From contig CM114275.1 in the NCBI GenBank assembly GCA_050084515.1, positions 7,936,001-8,000,000 of the forward strand: 64,000 nt of DNA, written 5' to 3'. The translations under genes were made by a program, and so were the position numbers. The notes under the pieces were generated by a model. It was given only the letters and a program-made list of their open reading frames with translations, searched no databases and was not told the DNA's origin. Below are positions 1 to 13,130 of this stretch, one piece after another (position 1 is the stretch's first letter; each line of letters starts with the position of its first letter). The DNA is from Blasia pusilla. Taxonomy: Eukaryota; Marchantiophyta; Marchantiopsida; Blasiales.

Positions 1-94
1 GAACAAGTTAGAGTTGACAGTATTTTCACCTCACTATGTATGGGAGAATATCGTGGTTAGCATGGGCCCTGAAGATAGAAAAACTGTGGCATGA

Positions 95-3000
95 TCAAAG
101 TCTGGATGGTAAGCCCCCTGCAACCACCAAGTTTTCACCTGTTACATATGAAGCATCTTCAGAGGTGAGGTATGCTACGGCTGCAGCCATGTCATTCGTT
201 GTCCCTAACCGTTTTAGTATTGTTAAATCCTGGATCGCTTTCCTCTGCAGAACAATGCATGAATGTACAGATTTCAGGACAAATTGGAACTCCATTCCAG
301 ATTTCATGTGCTGTAGGAACTTTTCACAATGATAAGACTCACATAAATACTAGCCGATTCCAAATCAATTTAATTAAATTGTGTGCACTCACAGATTCCT
401 CATTGCTCACAATGAAGTCCGCAAAATTAGTGGGCACAAATCCTGGAGACACGCTGTTCACCCTAATGTTGGGGCCCAGTTCTAAAGCCAAGGCCTGCAA
501 GTATTACATCTGAAATCAGTATGAAATGACTTGTCAAAACAGACTTCATACTCATTTTGCATTCTGGCAGCCATGGGGTTTTGTGGCTTCATTCACAGTC
601 TAACTAAAGACATCTTCTGATACTGCCCTGTTACTTGAACCGCGGAGAGATTGCACTTAAAAAACAGGGTGTCGATATATAGACCATCCTAATTGTGAAT
701 TCCTTTGCAGGAATGTTCTATCACACCACTACTTACTATAAGGTGGGGAGGAAGAAAACAAACTGGCAGATTAATCAGAAATCATGTAGAACAATCTAAA
801 GAACCTTGATGCTCATAATATTCCATGTGGAGAAAATATATTACCTTCGTCAAACCAAGAAGGGTTGTTTTGGTGACGGCATACATTTCGAGACCAGGTG
901 TTGGAAAGTTGAAAGCCACTATTGAAGCAATTAACACAATAGATGATCCTTGTGTCATATGTGGTACTACATCCTGCACGGATCCACCAAGGTTCAAAGG
1001 CCTTAAACGAAGGTTCGGCATTAAAGGTAAAAATAAAGAACTCAAGCCTTGTGAATTGCTTCACCTATCACCAACCTTGACCTTAACTTTGCAATCAGCG
1101 CTCTTTTGTACAGATATTTGAATCCTGAGAGTTGAAACTAGAAGGAACCAACATTCCACACAGATACTTGTTTGAATCCTACCTATCTGCCAAGGTAAGG
1201 AGTAAGCTTAAACCACAAGCAATGTCCAAATCCCTATTTTCCTGACATTCATGAAGTTCCCCAACAACTACCTTCCTTCCAAAATGATCCATGGACTAGG
1301 AAAAAATCATTTATATCAAGGATACTAAAAAGATTTCGTTCTGGCCATCATCGTGTTAGGAATGTTGACTTTTGGTTATTAGTAGTTACCTGCACAAGAA
1401 GAATGGCAGCTTTTATATTTATTTCCCACATTTTGTCCAGAGTTGCTTCTGGCATTTTGCTAATGGGATCAATGGATGGATTTGCTGCTGCATTAGACAC
1501 CAAGATATCAAGATGACCATATTTCTGCACAAAAGAAGACCGTCTGTATTAGTAGGACAACGAATTTCAGTTTTACATGTGATTCATATTTGTCTTTCCA
1601 AAGGGTCAGGAAAGTCAAGCTGATAAGCAAAATCTAACTGGCATCGATCCCAGACTTTTGTGTTGAGAGAGGTGAAGACTGAATTAGAAACAACTTGAGA
1701 GAAAATCCCTGGAAATATGCATCATGGGAGTAGAGCACATGGGATGAATAATTGGATTTCTGGGATCTAAAAAGCTAGTGTGCCCTAATTGGAATCATCC
1801 CAGAGTCAATCTAACCTTTGTCTCGTCTCTTGTGAGGAACAAGAAACATACATCTTGTTGAAATATCATCCCGGTTTATATAAAACGTAAGAAGACACTC
1901 ACATCCAGGGTGGTCTTGACGAGGTTCTTCCTGTGCTCTGCCTTGGAAACATGGCACACCAATCCAATGACATCGATTCCCTTTGCTTGCAACTGTGCTA
2001 CAGCCTCATCCACATTTTTCTGTGATACAACAAACATCTGAAGTTAATTTCAGGAAGGGGGTGCATCACTTTTGGAGACAGAGAAGAGAATCGGTCAACT
2101 AAAACCAGCTTGTTCAGCTGCTGGACCACTCTCAGTCTCTCCTATTGAACTCAAACAGCCCATTAAGCATCACCAAGCATAGATAAATGTAATCCATATG
2201 AACGTGCAGAGACCAGAGTCCAAGGCAGGGGACATAGCAAGACCAAGAGAATGCATTCCATCTACTCACAGACGTGCACAATCTTTGAAGAAATTGAAAC
2301 TTCCCTCTTCTTTCATGGACAAGGAAAGATGACAGGGTTTTCATTCCCTGATGTCCTGCTGGCACTGAAGTGGGATACGAGTCTATTCGGAACCTCGCTA
2401 TCGAATCCAAAAGAAGTTGCATCCGACTCTTCCAGTTTCCCATCATAAGTTATCTGATCTAGTGCAAATTTGCTAAAGCAATGTAACCACCCGTGTAGAG
2501 CGCTTTTCCTAGAGAGTTTAAGCTCTGGGTAAGTCATATCCTTATGTCTTAATTTCTTCAGTAAAGATTCCTGCTGGTGTGCAAAATGATTTCGACATAG
2601 AACTCTATGAAGCCATGTTTTACTTCTTACCGCAAACTTAAAGCTGCAGAGATACACAAGGATCTGTTTGTCACGAGCATTACTGGGACATGTCCCATCT
2701 TGCTAACCAAGTTTGGCAAGCTCTCGTAGCACCAGTTCTGTTCATTTGAACGGGAAGTCATCTCCCATTTCCTTCAGCTACTAGATTGACAGAGCATATT
2801 TGAGAGGATAATTACTACAGACGAGTCATAAGAAACGCATGATGAGCAAGTCGGGGATAATTCTAACAGCCCAATAGAGGATTCATTCGACAAGATTTCA
2901 ATAAAAGCTATTTCAGTTATTGAGCCATCCATGGAAAGATGGCAGCGTCTGGACTCTGCGAGATGTGCGGAAGGACACGAAAGACTGCATTCTCTCACGC

Positions 3001-3161
3001 TTGAAACAAGTAACGACACTCACCTGCTTGCGAGAGGACATCACTACCGAAGCGCCCTCCAACCCCAGGCGCTCAGCTATTCCTAACCCGATTCCCTGCG
3101 TCGAAGCTGTCACGATTGCCACCTTGCCCTCCAACCTCCGCGGAATTTTCATACTCCCCAT
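95..3161 (-). CDS. IBR1: Peroxisomal short-chain dehydrogenase/reductase, IBR1 / DHRS4-like (6 exons)
   Basis: Six exons join in frame on the minus strand: 3161-3024, 2019-1903, 1524-1390, 973-845, 494-393 and 244-95. Each internal junction has GT donor and AG acceptor, and the product is 256 aa, close to plant IBR1 (about 254). Seen: an N-terminal Rossmann nucleotide-binding motif (TASTQGIG), the NAAAN motif, a Ser in LIASIVAF and the catalytic Y-x3-K (MYAVTK). The last residues are SRL, a type-1 peroxisomal targeting signal. Family knowledge: classical SDR oxidoreductases use NAD(P)H, and Arabidopsis IBR1 acts in peroxisomal conversion of indole-3-butyric acid to auxin. The IBR1 identity is inferred from motif spacing, length and the SRL end; other DHRS4-type reductases are the alternative. 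The start ATG at 3161 precedes the conserved [13 protein letters not shown] block. All exons look intact, so this is probably a functional host gene. Confidence 0.93.
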
Positions 3162-4025
3162 CTCCTACTTTCTCCTCCCCGGATTACAATCTCGTAATCA
3201 ATCTCACTCGCTCCGGTGTAGAACACAAGCCAAGCTTGCTCAAATGAACCTCAACAAAGCAAACCCGCGAGACAGACAGGAAACGATTCCCCGTCCAAAT
3301 GACCAATTATGACTGGTAGCGCGCCGGTCTCACGAACTGGGACAAGGGAGTGACGAAGATCTCGAGAGATAAAAAGAAAGCCTGCAAATTCATTACAGCC
3401 TGCCTGTACAAAAGGGGCCCTAGAAAGAGATTCCGGTTGAGTTCACCATTCACCGGCATCTATGTAGAACAAGATCAAACGCCCTCCAACCCCAGCAACC
3501 GGAGTCTCTCATCGTATCAACCCATCTTAAAAGCACATTAACTTGGGCCCGCAAAGCTATGGGCACCCATTGCCTACAAGAAGAGGATGGAGCCAATCGG
3601 ATGGCAGGTTCTGCTAGCATATGGGAGATAATCCAGAGATTAGGAAGGACGATTCTGTTGCGACATTTTCTCTTCAAACGTGGCTCTTCGGGGTTCCGAT
3701 ATTCCCCAAATCAACGAAAAGGAACGGAATGAGTGTTCAACCTTGAGATCTAGATCATGGGATCGTGGAGGTAAACAAAAGTTATTAAACGCTGTGTTTT
3801 CGCAACCGAGACAGACTTGCACAGTCTCTCTAGCGGATGTCAATTGTCGTGAACTTCATAATCAAACGTGTGACGATGCGAAACATCAAAATTCTAGTAA
3901 ACTCATATTAGGATGGAAGCGCGTCGAAATCTCTAAAATGAGACATTGGTTTTCAGCGAGACGCAAGCCTTGTTGAGCATCTCAGGTGATGATGATCATG
4001 ACCTAGTAGAACAAGATCAAACGCC
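3162..4025. other. 5' flank of the SDR gene with a 20-bp direct repeat
   Basis: No convincing gene is seen. An identical 20-bp sequence beginning GTAGAACAAGATC occurs at 3464-3483 and again at 4006-4025. The minus-strand translations around the two copies also share a pattern (LAP..SCR.W.P, then FDLVL), so they look like two diverged pieces of one older repeat, probably from the LTR family seen at 4.0, 16 and 33 kb. The promoter of the minus-strand SDR gene should lie just above 3161, but I could not pick out a clear TATA box. Confidence 0.4.
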
Positions 4026-4858
4026 AAATAGAACTTGAAAGGAGCCCAAGTCCTACAAGAGTTGGGTGCCAAGGGGATTGCAACTTGACTAGGCATTTGG
4101 AGGTTCTCCAAGTTGAAGGTCATAACAGCTAGACCCAAGATGTGTTTGGGATGAATAAGGCAACGTTGGAAAGCTTAGGAGAAGAAGATTCCAACACACT
4201 GAAGATCCAAACAAATGCATGAGCAAAGATTGAAAAACCATCCCTAAATTATCGCAATGATAGTTGGATTAAGGGCCACAAAGAGCTTACCCAAAGGTAG
4301 GGAGAGGATGGAGATCTCTAAAACTATATATGAGGGGGAGGGTCTCCAAGAGAGTTTGGGATCCGAACACCATCGATTCCCCACAGTTGGGGAAACGTAG
4401 GGATGAACCGAGGGCACAAGACGGATCGAGAGGTTGGCTTTGGGGTTGTAGACATCAAGCCAAATCCTAGGGGATTGATTATGGATACCAACCTTGGACT
4501 TTGATTCATAACTCAGATATTGGGCCCAAGTAGAAACTCTTTCGAGGTCCATCAGGCAATTGGGATCACCGCGCACGCTAACACTATTTTAGATTCCCTG
4601 ACTATAAAGTGTGTCCCAAGTCTTGGAGTACATACTTTCGTTGGGGAGTGAGGGGTTACGTTCGTATCTGATCTGCTTAGATCTGTTGAGCTTGAAGAAT
4701 AGCCCAAATTCAAGACTTAAGAAAGGCAAGACCGGTTGACCCAAATATTATCTGATGTGAATGTGTTTGGATGCAGATTAGTAAGGACATCATGGCCTAT
4801 TTGAATGTATGCTTCCACAATACATCAAACCAGTGTTCAAGAGGAATAGGCACACAAT
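4026..4858 (+). mobile_element. Diverged solo-LTR-like fragment of a Ty3-type element
   Basis: By eye this stretch follows the same order of short blocks as the LTRs at 16,060-17,030 and 33,077-34,098. The shared blocks are 'gattccaacacactgaa', 'ttaagggccacaaagag', 'gtctccaagag.gtttgggatcc', 'attgggatc.c.g', 'tcccaagtcttgga', then a final 'gcagatta...ttcaagaggaatagg' block. No primer-binding site or gag follows it, so it looks like a solo LTR or truncated relic. The boundaries are approximate. Confidence 0.6.
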
Positions 4859-6237
4859 ATGAATTGCACCATTCGATTGTGTTGAAATTGTGTGAGGAGA
4901 GTTCAATTTTACGTAGAAGGCAACACATAGATAGCATAAGTCTTTCCTTGGTAGAGACCTCAAACCCGCCACTCCATCGCTAAGGAATTGTGATAAGGGG
5001 AAAAAATCATTGCTGAATTATTCACTCATAAGCCATGATATATTGTTTCTTTGACACACATAGAATTAAATGTTGATCTCATTTATTATTCGAGAATGCC
5101 CCTATCTTTCAAACTCCTCTCCTATTGACACTTTACATTTTCAACCAAGAAGCTTGCTAAAAAATGATGTAAAATGGCACTTGACAATTTTGAAAGGTAA
5201 TTTAAATGTCTCCCAAAAGTACACGGGTAAGTTATGAATCTAGGCTACATTAGAAGGAATGCGGTCCAATAGGAGAGTGATCAAGTACCCAATGAGTGTG
5301 GAATGTTGCCGTACAAACCGTGAATGAATCCTCTATGGGATCCCAAATACACTCCCAAAGCACAGTTCTTTGTTAGACACAAAAACACTCATGCCACTAT
5401 TGGTATGAGTACCATAACTCAATGGTGCCCAGGTGATGCATGTCTTGTGAATTAATAGACAAGAGACTATGAGCATGCTGCTAATGGCTAAATATATCCA
5501 CTTTATTATAAAATAAACCTCAAAAGAGGACAAAGAAAGGTAATAACAACTCAAAAGAGGAATAAAAAAACATTAAAAAATACAAAAAGAAAATGACAAG
5601 AAGCCAATGCAAACACCGACTCGACGAGCTACATGATTGATAGTCTAAAACAAATTTGACAAAAACATGAATGGTTGGTTAGACGTGAATGGACGACGAG
5701 ACGAACGACCCCCCACCACCTATGCACGACGTATCAATTCCAAAGCGTATGCACGTTGTAAGACCACTGAGATGCGTAGCCGAAATGTAGTAACTGCCGA
5801 AAGAGAAAGACTACGAGGAGGGGTAAGATGATGATTCTCGAATGAGTGATGAGCACAAATATTTAGGAAAGTATCAAAAGACACATGTAAACGACTATAT
5901 ACCTCCATTGCAAGAAGAATGAATCCATCAATCGTACATCTCACAACACAACTTAAATCCTTGCAGAAGCTTAGGCCTTAAATTCAGGCTTGTAAATACC
6001 ATCCAATCTAAGCCGATCATTGATGGTTTAATATCCTACTATTCAGACATGTGATGGTGAACTGCCCATTCATCTTGAATTTATTATGATATTCTTACTA
6101 ACTTAAATCCTATTTTTGCTTAGGTGAATCTGAAACTCTACAAATCTCACCATTACATCACTTTAGCCACGGCCATATATATGGCAGAAAGCATGTGCTC
6201 CATGAAACTGACTGGATAGGCGGACTCATGCACATAT
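4859..6237. other. No gene recognised
   Basis: AT-rich sequence with only short open frames that lack recognisable motifs. I see no repeat structure or RNA gene that I can support. Confidence 0.5.
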
Positions 6238-6466
6238 TTCATCTTCCCAGGAAGTATGATGTTCCAAATCACATGTCCTGGAACATTAACTCTCCTGAGT
6301 AAATTCATCTTCCCAGGTAGTATGATGTTCCAGATCGGGTGTCCTGGAACATTAACTCTCCTGCTAAGTAAATTCAAAGACTCCTGCACATATTTCATCT
6401 TCCCAGGTAGTGTGATGTTCCAAATCGCGTGTCCTGGAACATAGACTCTCCTGAGTAAATTCAAAG
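6238..6466. repeat. Three-unit tandem repeat (about 66, 89 and 73 bp)
   Basis: Units begin at 6238, 6304 and 6393, each with 'ttcatcttcccagg' followed by 'tgatgttcca' and 'gtcctggaacat'. Unit 2 carries an extra segment, part of which recurs upstream at about 6229-6237. The minus strand reads through the array without a stop, giving a repeated LLRRVNVPGH..WNIILPGKM peptide. No known protein family is recognised, so coding status is uncertain. Confidence 0.8.
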
Positions 6467-9164
6467 CCTTGAAATCCGATTACCACTCTCTTCTCAGGCG
6501 TTCGGAGTCGGGATTTCAAAACTGTGTCACCAGGTCAGTTTCCGCTAAAAGATATCGTACACAAGAAATTGCGCCTAATTTCCGAGCCACTTTAAGCTTC
6601 CGGTGTATTAAATGCAGTAGAACTTTGAGAAGGTACCGTGAGAGCACCAGGACTAGTGGGTGCAATGAGATACATTCCAGGAATCAGTGCTGGCAATAGA
6701 TCTTTGAATATCTCTGAGCTGTTTTGCAAGGTTGTTCCTAGACTTTTCTGCAGAGAAAGATGCTCAAGAATTGTACCCGTACTTCATATATGAACCATCC
6801 CCTCAGCACAAGCGTACCTCAGACAAAATACCCTACCCAAATTGAACCTTTAAAACCTTTTTTTCTCATTATCAACCACCGTAGACTACCCATGATGGGA
6901 GCTGGAAAGCATCTCAGAACATGGAAGTCATAAGCAGTAACCTCTAGATCTGTGGTAAACATCATGACCGACATGAATCAAGAAGGTCCAAGGTCAGGTA
7001 CTTTCCAGGCGGCAATGGATCCAAGTACCCTCCATGGATGATGGGAGGCCTCACGCTCTGTGGACGATGAGAGGCGATCATGCTCAACAATCTGTGGGAG
7101 AGGGAGTATCATCTTGGGATCCCTCAGCACCAGTTCACAACAACCACCGTCGAGATCTTTCAGCACCAGCTCATGACCAACCCTACTGGAGCTTTGCAAT
7201 AATTGGGCTCAAGAGCATGGCTACAATGCTAAGAATAACATTTCCCATGGCCTAAGAGTCGGATGCTGAAAACCTTCCCCCACGATTGCCATGAACTGGA
7301 CTGCAGTAAGGGCATGAGAACACAAAAAGGGGAAAGTGTAACATATACAGGATCCGGAAACCATGAATGTGGACTCAGGGACACAAACAAGCCTCTAATG
7401 TGGATAGGCCGTTAGCAGATGCACGAAAACATTGCCAACAATGTCTGGAGGAAATTTCAAATTGGCACAGGATACACGAGACTCTATTCACAACATCCTC
7501 TGCATGTCCAACTGAAGGGACATCTGTTCTGGCTTGTCCCATGCTGATGTTTAGTATAGAGTGACACATATAGGTGGGACAACCTTTAAATGCAAATCAG
7601 GACTTCTAAGTACACTTGGTTGGGCACTCGTGTGCATGGTGCAAGCTTACAGCAATCCTTCCACTTGTTAGGCATTGCCCACCAAGCACCAGCCAATGCG
7701 CCTTTGTCCAAGCTGGTCATGCATTTTCTAAACCCATCACCCTTCACATAGTTCTAGAGGTCACACTTGTCGACTGAAAACTCAAGTTTCCTCCACATGC
7801 ACTATGGCACACAAAGTCTCACATCCAGGAAGCAAGTCCAAGTCCAATGCCAGTTCTGAACCAGGGAAGAAGACAGGAATTTTCAGTTCACGTCAGCAAG
7901 GCTAAGCTTAAGTAAGATTCATCTGTTCATCCGACTAGACTGATCCATGGCTGATGGCAGTTCGTGGTTCTACAGCCAAAATCCTTGATTCATGAAGTTA
8001 GATGAATACTAGCAATGACAGGAGATACAGGGTGCCTCAAGTTCAGGATGACGTAATACAGAATGGGAGTGTTTTAGGCAAAGAGACCCTCACTGATCAA
8101 AATACGCTCCAAAAACTTCACTTCGTTGCTTCACTTGGTGTGACAACAATGACCTTTCACAACACAATCAGGTTCGCTACCACCAGATTGGAGCGCCTGT
8201 ACACAAACAAGAGTCAGTGTTGGGTAAGCAGAAGGAGATTTAAAACTGCTCCTCTTACAGCCTTCTCAAGCGATCTGAATTCAGCACCATGGCTGACATG
8301 TTACAGGGAGCATATCACAAGGCCTTCCTATGGGATCTCCTACTTCACTCTATTTCATAATAATAACACCACCTGCTTTATGTAAAAATGGTGCATGATT
8401 CCCAGTGATTGATTATCACTCACTCCATCAAGGACTCGTCGTCGACACATTTACTCACAGTCATTAGACAGACAAGCTGTGCCAGACAAAAAATAGCGAC
8501 AGATGTAGTGCTGGATAGCTTCATCCAAGTGTTGCTTCAATAACCATGTACATACAATATTGAAAAAAGAGCTTGACAAAAATCTGTGATTCACTTGACA
8601 ATTATCACCAAGACACACAACACACTTCTCCATTTTCAGATTCATTGATACCAAACCAACTCCAAGTGAGGACTAAGTAAAACATTTTGTACACTTAGGC
8701 AGGTGCCCTGTGGTTGCATCAAATGAACAAAATTATCTTCAGATTGGGACAATTTTGTTGTTGACCTAAGTGATGTTCCATGACAGGCGTAAGCCAGAAA
8801 GGCAGGGAAAGGAGGCACTTTTGATATCCACACGGGCGAAGGGCGGGAAGGACAGATACCACAGATAGATAGACCGAGGCAGAATCAACAGATCACCGAA
8901 TATCTCAAATTGGCATAACTGGGCCTCCAACTAATCAATTCAGACAACCAAAAGAATACACTGCACAACTTACTTCCTCGACAAACAATATGCTCTCTTC
9001 TAATAGTAGTTTTCAATTTCACTGCCATGGTACAAGATACAGGTGTCGAGACGAAAGAAACCACAAGCTCTCCCAAAGGGACTCTTAAAGACAAGTGAAG
9101 TAAGGAGGGAAGGGAGACGAAGATTCTTGACGAGACCCCCAACTTGCTTTCCACTCTGCACACA
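6467..9164. other. Intergenic stretch, no gene supported
   Basis: Only short open frames without motifs are visible on either strand. The part nearest 9164 is expected to contain the 3' UTR of the FtsZ gene (minus strand). I see no transposon protein or RNA gene here. Confidence 0.5.
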
Positions 9165-12100
9165 TTAACCAACTCGGGGGTATCGGGACCGCCCGCGTCT
9201 CTTAAGAAAGCTTGGAATGTCCACATTACTACCATTGTTCACACTTGAAGGAGGGTTAACCCCAGCTGGTCGTCTGCCAAGTCCAGGAGCCAATTCTCCA
9301 TCCAGAGCTCTGCTTGCTTGCTGCAATTCAAGATGATAAGATCAGTAATAACTTCCAAGATAATCAAAAACCTTCCACGCATGGCCCATATAGATAATTG
9401 ATATTATACTGATGTAGTGAAGATTACAAAACGTCAATTCTCAAGTATCCCAGCTAACAGCCCCCATTTCCAGGATCTCACTATTTACATTAAAATGGCT
9501 TCCGAACCAGGCACATCCAGCCTTGAAAGTTTTAAGGATATATGATACAATTGGGATCCAACCAGAACTCGGAACACCAGAACTTTTACACTCAGAAAGA
9601 ATGACAGAGAGATACCCAAGTGATCTTCCTGCAACCCACATAATAGAAACAATTTAAGTAAAATAAATCAGAGGCAATTGCTAACCTGGACTGCGCGCAA
9701 TTCTGAGTCTTCCTGTCCTCGGAAACCAGTGGCTATCAAGGTGATGCTGACCTGCACCACAGATTCATAGGAAATCAGAAATCACCCGCAGGGATACCAA
9801 GAACACCTAAATAACTGCACTTACATGTGCTTATTCTTCTGCTTTAAGCCCTCAACAACATAAGAGGTGAAGCCACAATTTATTGTAATGCCTATATACA
9901 CACATACACACACACAGAGATACGCATATATATATATATAAGAGGCTTTAAGGCATAACTCACTTGGCCAGTGTAAGTTTCATCCACTACCGCTCCAAAG
10001 ATGAGATTTGCATTGGGATCAACCAGATCATAGATAACTTCTGCAGCTGCATTCACCTGTAATGAATTTTACAATGAGAAAAAAAACAATATGAGGTATT
10101 CAGTATTTTTCTTACTGTAGGCTCACCTCCACTTAATGCAGATAAACAGCATCATGAGAGCTGACGAATGAGAATAAAATCCTTGAGACTCATCCAAGTA
10201 AAGCACAAGCAGACATCTGGACTCCTTTATGGCCACAGGTGTATGGCAATTGCACCTGCCAGATTCGTTGTGTAAACCTTAAGGCATCTCCTACGAGTAA
10301 TACTAACACAACAAAATGACGCTTGCCTTACATAACAACTAGCTTATCTTGATTTGGAACGGTTTTTTGAGGACTGACTAGTTGGAATGTAAATACCTCA
10401 AACAGAGTCATGTCACTGCCCCCCGTGATATTCCAAACTATTCCCGTTGCACGCTCAATGCCTACATCCAACAGGGGTGACTGGATGGCACTGAGAGCTG
10501 CATCTCGTGCCCTTGATTTACCTGAGTCAGGAAGCTTCTGTCAGTCGAGTTAACATATAGACTGTGAGAAAGACCTACCACAACAGTCAGGGGATGTAAC
10601 CATATAAAGAGGCCACACAGTCAGACATTTGTGCACCTTAATCATCCACAACCATCCGGATCAGCTATGTTAAGAATACGAAAGGTGGAGTTGTGACCTA
10701 CTGACAGCACCCATCAGGAACTTACTTTAGCCAGTCATGACATCTGCCGACAATGTGATGTGCAAATCCTAGCCTCGTAAAATGAAGGTAATGGACCTAC
10801 AAATCTATATTTTCTGAGAGAAAGACGTTCATCAATAATGCTTGTGAAGAGCATCTCATGAGAATTTTTCTAGGCGAAGGAAAAGACATCCAATTGAGAG
10901 CAGATACTCCGGGAAGGGACCAAGATCCCAAGCTTGCCAGCAAAAAGGTAATTCATCCATGTTATATCTTCCAGAAATTGGAGGCCTTGGACATCTGCCA
11001 GAATGTTTCCCAGGATCACCACAACAATCTTGAGATGGAGCCCGAAGGATAACGCAACATAAGTCTACCTGTTGCAGTGCCAATTCCCATCAGCGAGGAG
11101 CCCGCATCTGCCATGATTGCTCGAACATCAGCAAAATCCACATTCACAAGACCTGGAACCTGAGTTCATCCACCGAAATAGACTATCAGACGCTCATCCC
11201 AGGAACCCAAATACAATGTTTGGACGCAAGATCTCCCGTAAGCCTAGCTGTCCAGCACTTCAGCATGTTGCTCCGAAGAGCTGTCTCCAAACAGAAAATA
11301 ATTAGATAATAATCTTCTCACGTACTGTGATGATGTCTGAAATTCCCCGTACTCCCTGCCTCAGAATGTCATCCGCAAGGTTGAAGGCCTCCGTTACTGG
11401 GGTGGATTGAGACACAGCAGTCAACAGCTTGTCATTAGGTATGATGATCAAGGTGTCTACATTATTCCTTAACGCTGCGATTCCCTCCTGTGCTTGAACT
11501 GATCTCCTTCGACCCTCAAAGGAGAAGGGGGTAGTTACGATCCCAACAGTCAATACTCCGAGGGCTTTTGCAACGCCTGCTATTACAGGGGCTGCTCCAC
11601 TTCCAGTTCCACCACCCATGCCAGCCTGCAATGACACCAGGGACATCACTTCTCCTCCCGTTCACAATACCAACGATCAAAACGCTGCCTGGTACTTGCA
11701 AAAATTGTTTCACTTACCTCCCTCAGCTCCCAAATCAGGGGGCAAGAGAAAATACTCCTAAGAGGATCAGTCTCAATCGAGGTACATTTGAGCTCGAAAT
11801 GGCCTTTCTTGAGCGCAATTTAAAAGATGACAGACTCTCTACGATATTCTAAACCTCTACATAGACTAGGAAAGTGTAAGGGCACAACTTACAGTGACAA
11901 AGATCATATCCGCTCCTCGCATCGCCTCCTCTACAAGGGTCTTGCTCTCCTCTGCGGCGCTCATGCCAATTTCAGGGTTCCCCCCGGCGCCCAGACCCCG
12001 AGTCAACTTCTCCCCTATCTGCAGTCGGTTCTCTTCTGGAACAGGGGACATTGCCATGGCCTGGGCGTCAGTGTTGACAATCCAAAACTCAACGCCCTTC

Positions 12101-12660
12101 ATCTCACTCTGAAGCATTCGATTCACGGCATTTGATCCTCCACCCCCCACTCCAATCACTTTAATCTTGGCCTCATTGAAGGACTGCATGGGTGGAGCTC
12201 CCTGCCATGAGCTTGCTGAGGGCGAGCTAGCTCCTCCTGCTCCCACCTTCCCTCCCGATGAGGTTAAGCTCCCATTTCCAGGCCTGGTGTACTGGTATTC
12301 GTCCTCCTGCCATTCCACAGACGATTCCGAACCCCACTGTGCAGATAATGCTGACACTTTCCTCAGGCTCTCCCAATTCGACCTTTGTGAGGACCTCGCA
12401 CCTCTACTTGTTCTCAATACTCTCACGCTCCCTTCCCCTACTGCTCCTGCGGCCCACAGACCCGACCGGAGCCCTTCCTCGTCGCCATAGACACAATCTC
12501 TCCTCCTTCCGAAATCCACAACAGCCGAACCACTCGCGGGCATTCTGCGCAGCCCCACATGAGATGAGCCCCGACTCGCAGAACTCGTGGTGGCAGAAGC
12601 AGCAGACGCGCAGATCCCTGCCGCACTCACTCCCACAACCTCCATCGCACATACGACCAT
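9165..12660 (-). CDS. FtsZ2: Plastid-division tubulin homologue FtsZ2 (7 exons)
   Basis: Exons on the minus strand are 12660-11893, 11625-11326, 11159-11069, 10521-10397, 10056-9964, 9751-9686 and 9320-9165. All junctions are GT-AG and phases join cleanly to 532 aa, ending in TAA at 9165-9167. FtsZ polymerises with GTP into the ring that constricts dividing plastids. Seen: an Ala/Ser/Arg-rich N-terminus of about 175 residues, plausible as a transit peptide plus spacer; [11 protein letters not shown]; the tubulin signature [10 protein letters not shown] at the start of exon 2; the T7 loop NVDFADV in exon 3; and a C-terminal [17 protein letters not shown]. That last peptide is the FtsZ2-type core used for contact with ARC6-type anchors (family knowledge), and it excludes FtsZ1. 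The start at 12660 is the first ATG in this frame; a second ATG lies five codons inside. Long exon 1 followed by short exons fits plant FtsZ2. Confidence 0.96.
9892..9941. repeat. CA/TA microsatellite in FtsZ2 intron 5
   Basis: Runs of CACACA and TATATA dinucleotides lie inside the intron between the exons at 10056-9964 and 9751-9686. It is an ordinary simple repeat. Confidence 0.85.
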
Positions 12661-13130
12661 GCTTTCGTTCCACGGCCCTCAGCACCCTCCTCCTCCCCGG
12701 ATTCAGCCCAAACTCCTACTCCATCGCATCTCTCACCGCGAATTCTCCTCCTGCTCCTCCAAAACCCTCCTCCTCCCTCCGAATCCAAGAAGCCCCGAGG
12801 CTGGCAAGAACCGAACGGCACAGCTGCTGCTGCCGCTGCGGAGACGCCTTTCCTTTTCTCAAACGTATATTTTCAAATGTTCGCAGGGATCGTTCAGTAT
12901 GTCCGAACGGCAACTCCCTTGCTTTTGCTCGAATCAATCGCTCCTGCTCCCCGCGAGTCCTCCCCTACCACCTGATCGCTCGCCCCGGTCACCGCTGCAG
13001 CAGAAGCACCGTCTCCTCCAACCCCTCGACTCCTTCCCTTCCCTTCCCTTCCCTCGCCCCCACCTTCGCTCCGCTCCACCCGCTCTCCACTCCGCGCTTA
13101 TTACCGTCCACGTCTCACATCCGACGGTGA
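12661..13130 (-). promoter_or_regulatory. GC-rich leader/promoter region of FtsZ2
   Basis: The region directly upstream of the FtsZ2 start is strongly C-rich on the plus strand (G-rich on the gene strand). It includes a short CCCTT-type repeat at about 13029-13059. Long plus-strand open frames here (for example 12,258-13,130) are a by-product of the skewed composition. No clear TATA box was found, so the core promoter position is not known. Confidence 0.4.

Noticed and set aside
3464-4025. 20-bp direct repeat as target duplication or attachment site of a 0.5-kb insertion
   Set aside because: Twenty bases is too long for known plant transposon duplications, and the flanking sequences are themselves similar, so a duplicated older repeat is simpler.
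8002-8385. 127-codon plus-strand open frame as a possible gene
   Set aside because: No domain, no splice support and no repeat of the pattern elsewhere; composition is ordinary intergenic.
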